Shown: positions 20,821-31,657 of the stretch, in pieces
Position numbering within the stretch: position 1 is the first letter of the stretch
Layout of the letters: the number at the start of each line of letters is the position of its first letter
Assembly (NCBI GenBank): GCA_002049455.2
Contig: KV918898.1
Coordinates: forward strand, 124,001 to 188,000
Length of the DNA stretch: 64,000 bases
Direction: 5' to 3'
Source of the DNA: Porphyra umbilicalis
Lineage: Eukaryota > Rhodophyta > Bangiophyceae > Bangiales > Bangiaceae
Notes under the pieces: generated by a model
The model's database searches: none
Told to the model about the DNA's origin: nothing
What the model saw: the letters and a program-made list of their open reading frames with translations, nothing else
Translations under genes and position numbers: made by a program

Positions 20821-22780
20821 GTGCCGCGGGGGGGTCGCTTCTCCCCCCCCCGTGGCGTCGGCCGCAGAGAGCATGCGCGGCAGGCCACGCCGCCGCGCGC
20901 ACCGGGTGGCGCTGCAACGGCTCAGCCCCTCCCGCCCGTTGCCGGTGTACGAGGCGCTGCGGGCCGCCCTCCCGCGCTGGACGCGGATGGGCGTTTCACC
21001 GTGGGTGTCGGACACCATCCAGAACGGCGTTCAGATCGATTGGACCTCGACCCCAACGCCGTTCGTCTCGCCCGAGTACCCGGTGCCGGTGGAGGACCGC
21101 GCCTTCCTCGAGACGGCGATCCAGCGGGGACTGGACCACGCGTGCACACGGCGCAGAAGCCGCGTGCGGTCTACGACTACACGCACACGAACGGCTTTAC
21201 CGAGCCGGTGAGCTGCAAGTACGAGACGCTGCCGGAACTGGCGCAGTCGTTGCGCCCCAACGACGCGCTGCTGATGTGGGACGTCAAAGGCGCCTACCAT
21301 CATCTCCTCCTGCGGCCTGTCGACCGCAAGTACCTCGCGTTCCGTTGCCTCGGCCGCTTTTTTGTGCCCCTCACCATGCCGTTTGGTCTGGCGTCGGCGC
21401 CCATGACGTGGACCAAGATGATGCGGCCCGTCGTGCAGCACCTCCGCGAGGTGGGCTTTCGCATCCTCCCGTACGTCGACGACTTTGGCGGCGCCCCACC
21501 GGCGGAGCCGGGCGTCGCCGCGACGAAAGAGCCAGCGGTGGCGGTCTACCAGTTCGTCCAGCGCCTCTTCGGGGAGCTCGGTTTACGAATGAACCCGACC
21601 AAGGGAACGAAAGACGGGCCGACCTACGTCAGACTGCTCGGTCACTTGGTGGACACCAAGCTGGCCCGCTTCCTCCCCCCTCCCGACCGCGTCGACAAGA
21701 TAGTGGCCCTGGCGGTCGGCCTCTCCCGCCGAGCCTCCGACCATCGTCGGTGGGTCAACTTTGCGGCGCTGCGCCGCTTCTGCGGCACCGCCGTGTCGAC
21801 AAAGCTCTCCGTGCCGTCCGCCCGCTACCATCTCCGCAGCCTCTTCACCGCTATGCGGCACCGCCGCCCCCGACGTGGCGACGTGCAGCTGGGCCGTCAG
21901 GCTCTGAAGAACCTCCGTTGGTGGACGGACCTTCAGGACAACGCCGCGACGGGCCGGCCGCTGTGGCCGGGCGCCTCGACGATTCTGATGGACACGGACG
22001 CGAGCGGCGTGGGCTGGGGGTGCGATTCTCAACCAGTAGGCCGAAGCGCGCGGCTGCCATGGCATCGACCGCAACGGTCTCCACATCAACTGTTTGGAGC
22101 TCGGCGCCGTCACGCGGGCGCTGCTGTCGTTCCGCCATCTCATCCCAGCCGGCGCCATCATCCGCCTTCGTATGGACACTATGGTGGCGCTCGGCGTGAT
22201 TCGCGCCGGCCCGTCCCGCTCGCCCATCCTCATGGACGAGATGCGCGACCTGTACGAGGTCTGCACGGACATGCATGTGGAGCTCCGCATGGAGCACGTC
22301 TCGTCCGCATTAAACGAGTGGGCGGACCGCCTCTCTCGCGAGCACGACACGACCGACTGGACGCTCCGGGCAGCGACCTTCTCCGCCCTCGACGCCAAGT
22401 ACGGGCCGCACTCCTTCGACCTCTTCGCCTCGACGCAGAGCGCCCGGTGCTCTCGGTTCTACGCGCGGTGGATGTGCCCGGGCGCCCTCGCGTCGGACGC
22501 TTTCCAACAGGACTGGGCCGCCGAGAACGCGTGGGCGTACCCGCCCTTTCACCCCGTCGGCGCCGTGGTCAGCCGGGCGCTCCGCTCCAACGCCACAGTC
22601 ACCCTCATCGCGCCGGTCTGGCGGGCGCAGCAGTGGTGGCGGCGGGCCGTCGACGGCTGCACCTGGTGGTGCATCCTGCCGCCGGCCGACGGCGTGTTCA
22701 CCCACGCCTTGCGGTCGGTGCCGGCGACGTTGCCTTTCTGGCGGACTGCGGTCTTCCGGTTCGGGCCAATCCGCGCTTGA
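20821..22780 (+). CDS. DIRS-B reverse transcriptase and RNase H region
   Basis: RT motifs appear in order: AVYDYTHTNGF, ALLMWDVKGAYHHLLLRP, VPLTMPFGLASAPMTWTK, the catalytic box RILPYVDDFGGA, and LGLRMNPTKGT. RNase H follows: ILMDTDASGVGWG, LRMDTMVALGVI and MEHVSSALNEWADRLSRE. The N-P-T-K and V-D-D blocks are typical of DIRS-type RTs. The 3' part also carries the conserved DIRS region HSFDLFAS, WANPPF-like and PVWRAQQWW. The spans are homologous to the DIRS-A blocks at 37424-38412 and 44328-45047. Confidence 0.88.
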
Positions 22781-22920
22781 CCAACGACGCGCAGCGGTGG
22801 GCGGTCCTTCTCACCAAGATGGTCGCCCCGCTCATGGCCGACCTGCATAATCCCTCCGCTGCCGCAGCGCTTGTCCTCCGCGGCTCCCGCCCCGAGACGC
22901 AGCGCGGATACATGTGAAAG

Positions 22921-23850
22921 GTGCGCGCCCTCCTCAAGTACTGTAAGCAGTACAGTCGCGCACCGTTGCCCGCCGCCGTGTCAACCATCATCGGCTGGAT
23001 CCTTCACGAGCTGGAGCGCGGTGCCCTCTCACCACCGTCGCTGGAGAAGTACCTGTCCGCTGTGGCGTCCCTCCACCGGCTGGCCGGCTACGAGGACCCG
23101 ACCAAGGACAAGATGGTGCGTCTGGCGGTGTTCGGCTTTCACGCCGACGCCCTCGAGCGTGCCGGCGGCGAGCAGCCGCTGCAGCGGATGCCCCTGCCGG
23201 CCACCTACCTGCTCCGCGTGTGCGTGATCGGCCTCGGCACGCCCGACACCCACCTGCAGTTGCAGTGCGCCGGGCTTGTCCTCGGGTCCATCCTCTTCAA
23301 TCGCCCCGGCGCCGCGGCGTGCATGCGGCGGTGCGACGTCGCCTTCACCCCCATTGGCATGGAGCTGCAGGTCGTGGATTTCAAGATGGCGCTGCGCACG
23401 GGGCGCGAGCGCCTCGCCTTTACCGTACCCATCCACTGGGACGGGGACAAGGACGACGAGGTGGCGCGTTCACTACGCCTGGTTGTCGCGCGACACGACG
23501 CCGCAGGGCGATACCCGCAGGCCATGCTGTTTGCGGATCCCGATTTGCCGTCCCCGCTGCGCCGCTACTGGCTGGCGGCGCGCGTCACCAACAAGTGGCT
23601 GCAGCGCTTGATGACGGAATCGCCTATCGCTGCGCCGCTCGGTGGGCGCTACCAGGGTCACTCTCTACGCGCCGGCGCCGGCTCCGAGGCATGCGCCATC
23701 GGTGTCCCGGCGCCGATGATCGCCGAGATGATGGGCCACGCATCGGTCGAGACGACGCTGCGCTCTTACGCCAAGACGCGCTGGCGGCCATCCCCGGAGG
23801 CCTGGGAGGCACTTGGCCGCTACGCGCCCACAACACTTCTCCGACTTTAA
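22921..23850 (+). CDS. DIRS-B tyrosine recombinase
   Basis: A frame of about 310 residues with a SAM-like N-terminal domain (YCKQYSRAPLP, LEKYLSAVASLHRL) and a catalytic domain with FNRPGAAACMRR for the first Arg, GHSLRAGAG for the second, and EMMGHASVETTLRSYAK supplying the His/Tyr pair. This enzyme joins circular cDNA to the chromosome, replacing the integrase of LTR elements. It ends just before B1 and A2. Confidence 0.9.
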   Translation: MRALLKYCKQYSRAPLPAAVSTIIGWILHELERGALSPPSLEKYLSAVASLHRLAGYEDPTKDKMVRLAVFGFHADALERAGGEQPLQRMPLPATYLLRVCVIGLGTPDTHLQLQCAGLVLGSILFNRPGAAACMRRCDVAFTPIGMELQVVDFKMALRTGRERLAFTVPIHWDGDKDDEVARSLRLVVARHDAAGRYPQAMLFADPDLPSPLRRYWLAARVTNKWLQRLMTESPIAAPLGGRYQGHSLRAGAGSEACAIGVPAPMIAEMMGHASVETTLRSYAKTRWRPSPEAWEALGRYAPTTLLRL

Positions 23851-23880
23851 TGGCATCTCTGTCCCTCTACCTCTGGTTAT

Positions 23881-24456
23881 GACCCGAATGCGAATTCTTC
23901 ATGTAATCGGCCGTGTGATTATTTCCTGTCGATCGCCACGTCGGCGGCACGGGCCACGACCCGCGGGGGGTTCGAGCCGTCGCTGTGCAACGGCCGTGCC
24001 TCGAGCGGTGGCGGGTGGCACGCCTCTTCGGGTGCCACGCCCGCCCCACTCTCCCGCTCCCCTCTCCGCCGCTGGCGCGTCGCCACCTCCCCTGTCGGTC
24101 GGCGGCCGACGCACCGCCTGCCGGTGCCCGCGCGCGCGCGCGTGGCGGCGTGCCGTGCGTTGCTTGTCGGCGCTCGCGCGCCGCCACCGCCCCTTGTGCC
24201 TTTGTGGGGGGGTGGCTGCTGCTCTTGCTCTCTTCCTTGCCTTTGCCGTGGCCCCGCCGTGCGGCAGGCGCTCGCGCGCCCTCCGCTGCGGCTGTGCCGC
24301 GGCCCCTTTCCTGTGCCTTCCCCGTCCCCGGCGGCGTGGGGCGACGGTCGAGGCGGTGCAGTCCGCGGCGGGCGGTACAAGACCGCCGCGGCGGCGGGGC
24401 TGGCCACCGCCGACCCGAGGTCGGCAGCGTCCAGTTCTTCTCGCGTACCCATCCCG
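23881..24456 (+). repeat. DIRS-B long repeat A2
   Basis: Second copy of A1, directly preceded by B1 (about 23854-23880). B2 (about 24633-24659) closes the element after a further 180 bp. Confidence 0.92.
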
Positions 24457-24958
24457 CCCTTCCGACGTGCTCGAGCTCATTCAGCAGCCTGAGGGACACA
24501 GCGCCCTTCTTCTTCTTTTCCGTCTCTTTGTACCTTTTTCTCTCTCTTCCTGCAGGGCCGGATTTTCGGTCAGCTAGTAGCTTTGGGGGTACTAGGCTAG
24601 CCTGCTTTGGAATTAAAATGTCACGTTCCTGGCGTCTCCGTCCCTCTACCTCTGGTTATGGCCAAGCTGCAACGGTCAGCACAGAACAAATCAACAGATC
24701 ACATGTAATTGAAATTATGGCTAGGGACTCTCGGAGACTTCTTTTCATTGCATCGCACCAAGCCGCTGTCATCTCAAGCTCTGATTATTGCCGTCGAGCT
24801 CGTGAGTCCTGGCTGATCCGCCCGTTTCTCCCACCAACTCGCGATCCAGAGCCGAGCACCCGAACAACAATGGAGCAGAATCGCGTCTGTTGGGCGTCTG
24901 TTCGGTAACAGGCGCCCGAACAGAATCACGTTCTGTTGGGGCTGCCTCGTCCAGCGAC

Positions 24959-25479
24959 GCATGACAAGGGCGGCCGCAGCCACTCTGGCAGGCGCGGGTG
25001 CAGCGGGCCCAGGCGGGTCCTCGGGGAGCCCCACGTGGTCCGCGTGCAGGTGCGCAGCGCAGCCAGCTTCGGGTGTGTAGGCAGCCAGCTTCGGGTGTGT
25101 AGTGAGAGGCTAGGTTGCTCACGCGCGCGCCCGGCTAGAGTGCGTGCACGTGTGCTCGTTCTCCCCCGCGGTAGCTAGACGCAGATGAGAAAAGGGTAAA
25201 ACGCTCTGTCTTCTCCCCTGCGCCAGGGGCTAGCCCCCGAGGCGCGTCCTTATATACCCTCTCAGGCGGCGCCCGCTCTCCTCACGGCACCCCGCCCCCT
25301 ACCCACACCCCCCCAGCACGCCCTGCCCGCGCGCCCCGTGCGGGCTCACTCTCCCCGGTGCGGCCCCCCCCGCCCGTCCCTGTTTGCATCCCGCCAGGAG
25401 CGGTGCCCAGGCATGGACGCCGCTGCCCGCGTGAAGCCGTTCCGCGTCCGCCCCCCCGCGCCTGCCAGGACTCCCCCAC
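24959..25479. other. No gene recognised; short direct repeat
   Basis: A 21-bp unit containing cagccagcttcgggtgtgta occurs twice in tandem near 25057-25100. A TATA-like ttatatacc lies at 25251-25259 with a possible short downstream frame at 25413, but no protein family is visible. Confidence 0.4.
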
Positions 25480-26614
25480 ATCGTCAGCTTGCACTGGAAT
25501 CCCCATCAGAAGCCAAATTTGGATGGGCTTCAATAGGCTGTTGATGCGCCCATCGAGCGGGCCCGGCGATGAATATGGATGGGGCAGTTTGATGGGCTCC
25601 CTTCGATGGTCTTGTAAATGCATTACAGTGTCACAGCTTTCTCCATGATCCGAGAGAGCATGAGACCTGTCGCTCGTGTCGTTGCTGGTGTCTCTCTTGC
25701 TGCTGGGTTCGCATCTTGTGCTTCTTCATCACCCTACACCTTGACCACGAGACAACCTATCCACCCCACACATGCACACGTACTCTCTAGACGCGCACAT
25801 TGAACGCCGTCTTCCCTGCCCCTGACATGAATCGAGCAAGTGCGTCGCCCTCCACGCTATCTCCTCTTGAAGCCCCCCTCAGAGCAGAGGCGGCGATGTA
25901 GGATACTGCAGACCACAGGAGTGCAGGAAAAAGTTCCAGACGTACACCAAGCAAGCCAACACCCAGTCATTGCCAGGTGGCGGGTGAGAAATCGTTGCCA
26001 ACACAAAGGCCAGGGTGCTGCACCACGAAACAACAGTGCGGACTAATGTCCCCCACCGCTGGAGACTATACACCAAAGGCCAGTCTAACAAAGAAGCTGC
26101 TCGCACACCGCGGGGAATGGTATGCGCACCAAAAGAGCGACAAGGCGTGCGCTCCATACGTACACCCGTAGCTCGGTAGGATAGCCGTAGGTGCGCAAGC
26201 CGCCACCGGGAGCAAAGTTGGCCGATCACGACTACGTGCTCGGCGCGCAAAGTGACTAGCCCTCTGCCGCAACACCGCGGCCACGCCCTCCTCAGCATGC
26301 ACAGCACGAAGCTACGGTACCTCGTGGGTGCCCAGAGCCAAGGTGCCGCAGCGCTAGCAAGGCGAGCTTGGGGGTGGGCTACATGATCTGTCGAGTTTCA
26401 AGCTGACCAATGAGGTGTCGATAAAAACCTTCGTCACGATTGTCCGTATTTAGTGATGATTATCAGACCATCAAATGGTCCAGAAAACTGTGCATCGAAT
26501 CGATGGGCTCGATGGTCGCTGTTGATGGCCATATCAAAGAGAGATTTCGATGGTCTGATGAGGCTTGATGGGGCCAGATGGGTGTTGATGGGAAATCCAG
26601 TCCAAGCTGACGAT
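25480..26614. mobile_element. Non-autonomous element with 29-bp inverted ends
   Basis: The ends atcgtcagcttgcactgg (25480) and their diverged complement (to 26614) are imperfect 29-bp inverted repeats. Subterminal DNA on both sides is packed with gatgg/ccatc motifs (25500-25610, 26455-26590), a common layout for DNA-transposon ends. The 0.8 kb between is moderate in GC with no convincing gene. No certain target duplication. Confidence 0.6.
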
Positions 26615-26892
26615 CCTGGCCGGCGGCGACCCCACGTCGTCGGCGCGGCTGGCCACTCAGCCCGGCCGCCTGCCGTCGGTCGCGGCTGCCATGGGTTGCC
26701 CCGAGACGGGGACACCTACGGCGGCCGCCACCTGCCGGAGGACTTGACCGGGGTGCCGTAGGCGCGGGGAGCACTTGGTTGTTGCTCCCCCCGCCCCCAC
26801 AACAGGGTGGCGCCCGATGCGCCCAACCCACGATCCCACGCGTGGCGCGAAAGCAGTCCCGAAATTCACCCATCGAGAAACGCCTACAATAC

Positions 26893-26925
<33 letters not shown>

Positions 26926-27336
26926 GCCGTTTCAAACGTTCAAGTGCACGGCGCGCTGGTCGCCGCTCGTCGCTTGACGATAGGATACAGTACGTGCCCC
27001 CCCCCCCCCCCCAGCCGTTTGAAACGGTGAGTGCACGGCGCGCTGGTCGCCGCTCTTCGCTTCGCGCGCCCCGCCCGAGGCGCTCCAATGATTCGCCACA
27101 CACGCCCGACCGGCCGCCCCTGCCCGTTCGTCAAAGAGTCAGACCTATCATCCCTCAGCCCCGCCGCCCGCGGCGCGCCTCGGGCCACACCGCCCGACCT
27201 TCCCCCCCCCCCCCCCCCCACCGCCCGACCTTCCCCCCCCCCCCCCCCACCGCCCGACCTTCCCCCCCCCCCCCCCCACCGCCCGACGCGTGGCGCCCCC
27301 CCGCCCCTGTGCCGGCGCCACCCCGCCCCCCCCCGC
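26615..27336. repeat. C-run-rich region with tandem duplications
   Basis: A 100-bp unit (acaatacgtgc, a long C run, agccgttt, then tgcacggcgcgctggtcgcc) is duplicated at 26887-26986 and 26987-27063. A second array at 27188-27296 repeats accgcccgacctt plus about 18 C residues three times. No gene is seen. It lies just downstream of the Myb gene. Confidence 0.7.
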
Positions 27337-27575
27337 CTACGGCTGCGGGTGGGCGGAGCCGAGGACGGCGGCGAGGACGGCCGCGACAACGTCGGCCGTG
27401 ACGGGCGCGTCGGGCGGCGGTGGCACCACCGACGGCCCCCGCTCGTCGGCCCACCCGTCGGGCGACGGGGCGTCCCCCCATGGCCCGCCGGGGTGCTCCC
27501 CCATCCCATGAGGCGGCGGCGGCGGCGGCAGCGGTGCTGGCGGCGGCGGCGGCGGCGGTGACAGCCACAACGCCC

Positions 27576-27624
<49 letters not shown>

Positions 27625-28054
27625 AGGCGGCGGCGGTGGCAGCGGCGGCGGTGGCGCCGCCGCCGCCGCCGCCCGGTGGGCGCCGCTCCCCCAAGGCGCG
27701 GACCACCGCGCCGACGGCGTCGGCGCCGACGCGACGCGCATGAGCGCGCCGCCCCGGTGCGCGCCCGCCATCAACCACCCGTCGGCGGTGCCGCCGTCGG
27801 GGAGGGAGACGACGCCCGGGGAGCCCCCCGGGGCGCCCCGGTCGGCCGCACGCCACCCGCCGCGTGCCGCCGGGGGCGTGGCGCTGCGCGGCCACGCGTC
27901 GTGGCTGCCCGCCCGCGGCGGCGGGGGCGGCCACGCCCACGAGCCGCCGGGGGTGCCTGGCGGCGCCGCCGCGGCCGCACCCGCGGCCGCCATGGATGGC
28001 ATGCAAAAGGCGGGCGCCGCGGCCGCGGCCGCCGCCGCCGCCGCTGCGTCTGCC

Positions 28055-28106
<52 letters not shown>

Positions 28107-28934
28107 TGCCGCCGCCCTCGGCGCCCGCCCCGACGCCCGATGCGAGGCGGGCGACCGTTGCCAGCCGCTGCGCCGGGCTCCCCCCCCCCCCCGGCGGGCG
28201 GCGGCCGGGCGGCGGATCCCCCCTGCGCGGCACCACCCCCGCTTTTCCATTTTGCGCCAGCGGTTCTTGACTTGCGCCTCGGTGCGGTTGAGCTGTGGCC
28301 CGTCCGCGTCGCCGGGCGGCCGCGGCGCGTGCGCGCGGGCGCGCACGCGCGCCGCGTGGAGCGCCTTGGCAATCAAGGACCACCTGCCCGCGCCGCACCG
28401 CATGCCAGTGGCAAAGAGGAGCGCGTCTTCCCCCTCGCTCCAGTCGGACCAGTCAATGCCCGGCCGCAGGTGGTGCTCATACCGCTCGCGGGCTTGCTTG
28501 GGGCTCCGCCCGGGCAGCTCGGCGGCGGCTTGCACCCACCGGTCGCGGGGGCGAGGGACGCGCTCCGCCACGACGGCGAGGACCGCGTCTTCGGCGGGCG
28601 TCCACGGGTTCTTGGCCGACTGTGGGCGGCGGAGGGGGGTGGTGGCGGCCGCGGGGCGTTTGCGGCCTTTGGTGGCCGCCGCTGCCGCCGCCGCCGCCGC
28701 CGCCGCGACGGTCGTCGTGTCGGACGTGGTAAACGCGCCGAGGAGGGGCGGCGGGGCCTCCGAGAGGGGGGCGTCCAAACACGCGGCGGCCGGGCTCGCG
28801 GGCAGGGACGCGGACGGTGGGGCGTGCGCCGTGCCCGCCGTCGCCTTCTCTGCCGAGCAGCTCAAGAAGGAGGATGTCGACCAGTCGGTCCGAGACGTGG
28901 GCGCGGACTGCGCCGTTGGGGCGACCACGGCTTG

Positions 28935-28969
<35 letters not shown>

Positions 28970-29375
28970 TGCCGAGGGTGCGGGCGCCAATGGTGTCGGC
29001 CGCGGCGCCGACGGCGGCTGCCGCCACCGTCGGTTGGCGGGCACCCGACGCGCCGACCCCGTGCTGCGGCGACACCCCGCCGCCGCCGCTGGCGCCGCCC
29101 GTCGGTGCCTCGGGCGCGCCCGCCCACACCGGTCCATATGCGTCGGCGCCGCCAACCGACGGCGCACCACCGCCATCACCGCTGCCGCCCGACAGCGAGG
29201 CGGTCGGCCAGTCGAGTGCGAGGTCGGGCGGCGGCGGCGTCGGCAGCCAAAACAGTGGCGGCAGCGTCGACGGCGGTCGGTGGGGGTGGAGCACGTCCGT
29301 GGCCGCCCCCGCCCGCGGCGGGCCGGCCGAGAAGGCGGGCACGCCCCAGCCGAGCGCCGTCGCGCGGTCATCGCC

Positions 29376-29443
<68 letters not shown>

Positions 29444-29483
29444 GGGCGAGCGGGGTGGGCCGCTGTATCGCGACGGCTGGCAC
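27337..29483 (-). CDS. Two-repeat Myb (R2R3-type) DNA-binding protein
   Basis: The Myb region (about 28615 to 28245, minus strand) has two SANT/Myb helices sets: KNPWTPAEDAVLAVV ... GRSPKQARERYEHHLRP, then WSDWSEGEDALLFATG ... NRTEAQVKNRWRKMEKRGW. First repeat to second repeat spacing and the R-T-x-x-Q-V-K-N-R-W recognition helix fit plant- and alga-type R2R3 factors; the second repeat holds an extra loop of about 25 residues. Flanks are long Ala, Gly and Pro runs. After the Myb region the natural frame changes at the 13-C run 28180-28192. Downstream GSWAWPPPPP, VVSLPDGGTADGWLMAGA and a clean end VAAVLAAVLGSAHPQP plus stop (27337) lie in another frame. The start MPAVAIQRPT at 29483 is a guess; an upstream frame beginning MSWPPVDDAP (about 29791) also looks coding. 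Likely a nuclear transcription regulator. Confidence 0.7.
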
Positions 29484-29666
29484 GGGCCAGTTGGGGGGGT
29501 GGCGCCGCCGCCGCCGCCCTCACCGGCCGTGGCGCCGGCGTCGGCGGCGCGCATTGGCAGCAGGGCGTCACCGCCACCGGCCACCTCTCGGCTAGGAGGC
29601 ACGCTGTGGGGGGGGGGGGAGGGCGCCACGAAGAGCACATCCGTCGGTGGCCAGGCGGCGGCGGCG

Positions 29667-29762
29667 GGTGGCGGCCGGTTGGGGGGTGGGGGCGCGCCGC
29701 CCCCAGAGGTTGGCGGCGGCCGGTTGGGGGGTGGGGGCGCGCCGCCCCCAGAGGTTGGCGGC
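29667..29762. repeat. 48-bp tandem duplication
   Basis: Two near-identical head-to-tail copies of a unit with ccggttggggggtggggg and gcgccgcccccagagg. On the minus strand it encodes a doubled PPPTSGGGAPPPPNR peptide, so it may lie in the first exon of the Myb gene. Confidence 0.8.
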
Positions 29763-30200
29763 GGCGCATCGTCGACCGGCGGCCACGACATGCCGGCAGT
29801 GCTCCGTGTTCGTCCGTGTCGATTGGGGAAGACGTCGCCGGGGCGCACCGCCCGCCAGCTCCCCCGGTCGGCGGCGACCGTCGCCGTTGGCATTCAGCGT
29901 ACCGGCCCGGACGGGCGTCGTTTGGGCGCGGCGCCGCCTCTACGGTCGAATGGAGCGCGACCGGCCAGTACTTGCCGCCTCTGGGCACGGAGGCGGGTGC
30001 ACGGGCGGAGGGTCGGGGAGGCGAGCCGGCGGCCGTCGGGGCTCGACGCCGACGGCAAGCCGACGGGAGGAAGGCCAAGGCGATGGGGTGATCGAAATGG
30101 ACGGCGCACGGGAAACAAGGGAACGGCCGCGGGGGGTGGAGGGGGCGGACGGCACCGGCGGCAGCAACGTGACCCCAGCGGCCAACCGCGTTGCACGTGA

Positions 30201-30626
30201 TCAACCGTCTCCGTTTGTTTTCGAGCATACGAGGGCCCTTGACAGTAAAAGATGCGCCTTTCTCTGGGCTTTCTGTTGGTGTGTTTTCTCCCCCTCCGCT
30301 GTTGTATTATTGTAGCAGCGCCGAAGGAGAGAGAAAACGCAGAAAAAAGACGGGCAAATGAGCTGGAATCGACGATTCCGGTGATCCAGCTTTGCGTCGC
30401 TGATCCAGAATTGCGTCAGGGACAGTAGAATGACCCTGAGGGTCAATCGGCACGGGCGGGCGGCCTCGACGCCCGCCACCCCCGTATAACTTCTCGGCTC
30501 GACCCCCCTGAACGCACCTATGAGGCGAGTCAAATCGAGCGCTTTTTTAATGCCGTCAATCAAGATGTAGAAAGCGCCCTGAGAGACACCCACTCCCTGG
30601 GATGCATCCTTGTGACCACTTCTCAC
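30201..30626 (-). CDS. Unrecognised short open frame
   Basis: A 141-residue frame. The first two thirds (SQGAFYILIDGIKKALDLTR, FRGVEPRSYTG, RLTLRVILLSLTQF) have ordinary protein composition, the rest less so. No domain is recognised. It could be a gene fragment carried next to E copy 2. Confidence 0.25.
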   Translation of the reverse strand: MRSGHKDASQGVGVSQGAFYILIDGIKKALDLTRLIGAFRGVEPRSYTGVAGVEAARPCRLTLRVILLSLTQFWISDAKLDHRNRRFQLICPSFFCVFSLLRRCYNNTTAEGEKTHQQKAQRKAHLLLSRALVCSKTNGDG

Positions 30627-31103
30627 AGGGTCTGGCTTTGTTTTCCGTTTCTACATGCATATCTCGCTGTTGTAGGGCCGTATCGGAGCGTCATCAGAAT
30701 CGGTCTCTATGGCCCTGTGAGTGCGGACCACCTCCCCTGGCGATGCATCTGAGGGGGGTTCTGCAAGATGACAGTTTCGTTCAAATTTGACAGTTTGTGA
30801 AAGTGCCTCCGTCCCCGCTTGGTGCGAATGCCCGTGGCGGCGAGGCGGCTCGCAGGCCACCCACGATGGCAACGTGGCGCCAGAGGGGCGGGGCGTCGGC
30901 TGGTCGTCGCTTCACGGGGCAGCCTCAACAGAACGCGATTCTATTCCGGCGCGCGTTATCGAACAAGCAGGCAACAAACACGATTCTGTTCTATTAATGT
31001 TCGGCTGCGCGGCTCTGGCTCACGGGATTGTGCCAGAAACGGGCGCAACATGCAGGGCACACGAGCTCCACTGTCTTAGATACAGTCATTATTCGAATAT
31101 GTC

Positions 31104-31140
31104 CGGCTTGGTTATATCCACAGTGGATATAACCAAGCCG
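31104..31140. repeat. Perfect 37-bp palindrome
   Basis: Two 18-bp arms (cggcttggttatatccac and its complement) flank a single A at 31122. It lies just inside the left inverted repeat of the pogo-like element and could be a transposase-binding site. Confidence 0.9.
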
Positions 31141-31327
31141 AACAAATCGTGGAAATTTGTATTGCTGGAGGACTGGATGCGATGGACTCGATGCCGTCAG
31201 CCGATGCACCCCCTTCACCAGCGCGCCTCGGTCCTGGTGTCGCCCTCATCATCGCACGCAACGCTTCTCGCATGCAACCATCGCCCGCAGCCACCGCATC
31301 CAACCATCGTCATCCACACTGAGCCAT

Positions 31328-31657
31328 TTATTGGTCCCCATCCTCCCCCGCCAAAACCAAGTCCACCGTTTCATCAACAGCCCCACAGCCGTCCTCGGCC
31401 GCCAACCACCGTCGCACAGCGTCCTCGCGGTCCGCCGTGCTCATACCTCCAAACTCCTCCGACAACGTGGTGTTGGCCATCAGGGCCACGAGGTCGGAAA
31501 CGTCGGTGTGTGCGTTATCGGTCACGGGCTGCACCCCATGCACCTGCCGCCACACCTCCGCCACCGCCTCTCTCGGTAGGACGTCAGCTTGTAGCCAGCA
31601 ATTGTCCTTCAACAGCGGACATATATGCAGTAAACTCTTGGTGGTGAGGTCTCGCAC
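31328..31657 (-). pseudogene. C-terminal fragment of a pogo-type transposase
   Basis: A 109-residue frame ending at a TAA. It contains PLLKDNCWLQADVLPRE, which resembles the T-I-x-N-C-W-x-x-A-x-I-L-P block found after the DDE catalytic core of pogo/Tigger transposases, followed by an acidic tail (LAAEDGCGAVDETVDLV) as is usual there. The catalytic core is missing, consistent with an internal deletion. The family call rests on this one block plus the TA-flanked ends. Confidence 0.55.

Larger units (their letters stand above)
18925..24660 (+). mobile_element. DIRS-like element B (PAT/Ngaro-type split repeats)
   Basis: Organisation is A1, genes, B1, A2, B2, the split direct-repeat plan of PAT and Ngaro elements. 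A1 is 18925-19500, A2 is 23881-24456 (both 576 bp), and the short B repeat (ccctctacctctggttat) ends at 23880 and 24659. By eye A1 and A2 differ at 5 positions, so the insertion is young. Gene order is gag, RT/RNase H, tyrosine recombinase. It looks broken in about three places. It sits inside E copy 1; E copy 3 (about 33980) shows the same site uninterrupted, with no sign of a target duplication, as expected for recombinase-based insertion. Confidence 0.9.
17960..24958 (+). mobile_element. E element copy 1, split by DIRS-B
   Basis: A non-autonomous terminal-inverted-repeat element. The ends are gtcgctggacgaggcagcc (17960) and its complement (to 24958), followed inward by several gaacagaa/ttctgttgg subterminal motifs. 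Without the 5736-bp DIRS-B insertion it is 1263 bp, close to copy 3 (1262 bp) and copy 2 without its own insertion. The shared interior (18290-18920) contains no convincing gene. No clear target duplication was found. A Mutator-like origin is possible but unproven. Confidence 0.8.

Noticed and set aside
26881-27296. Telomere-like C-rich repeats
   Set aside because: The runs are plain C homopolymers of uneven length, not a regular short repeat.
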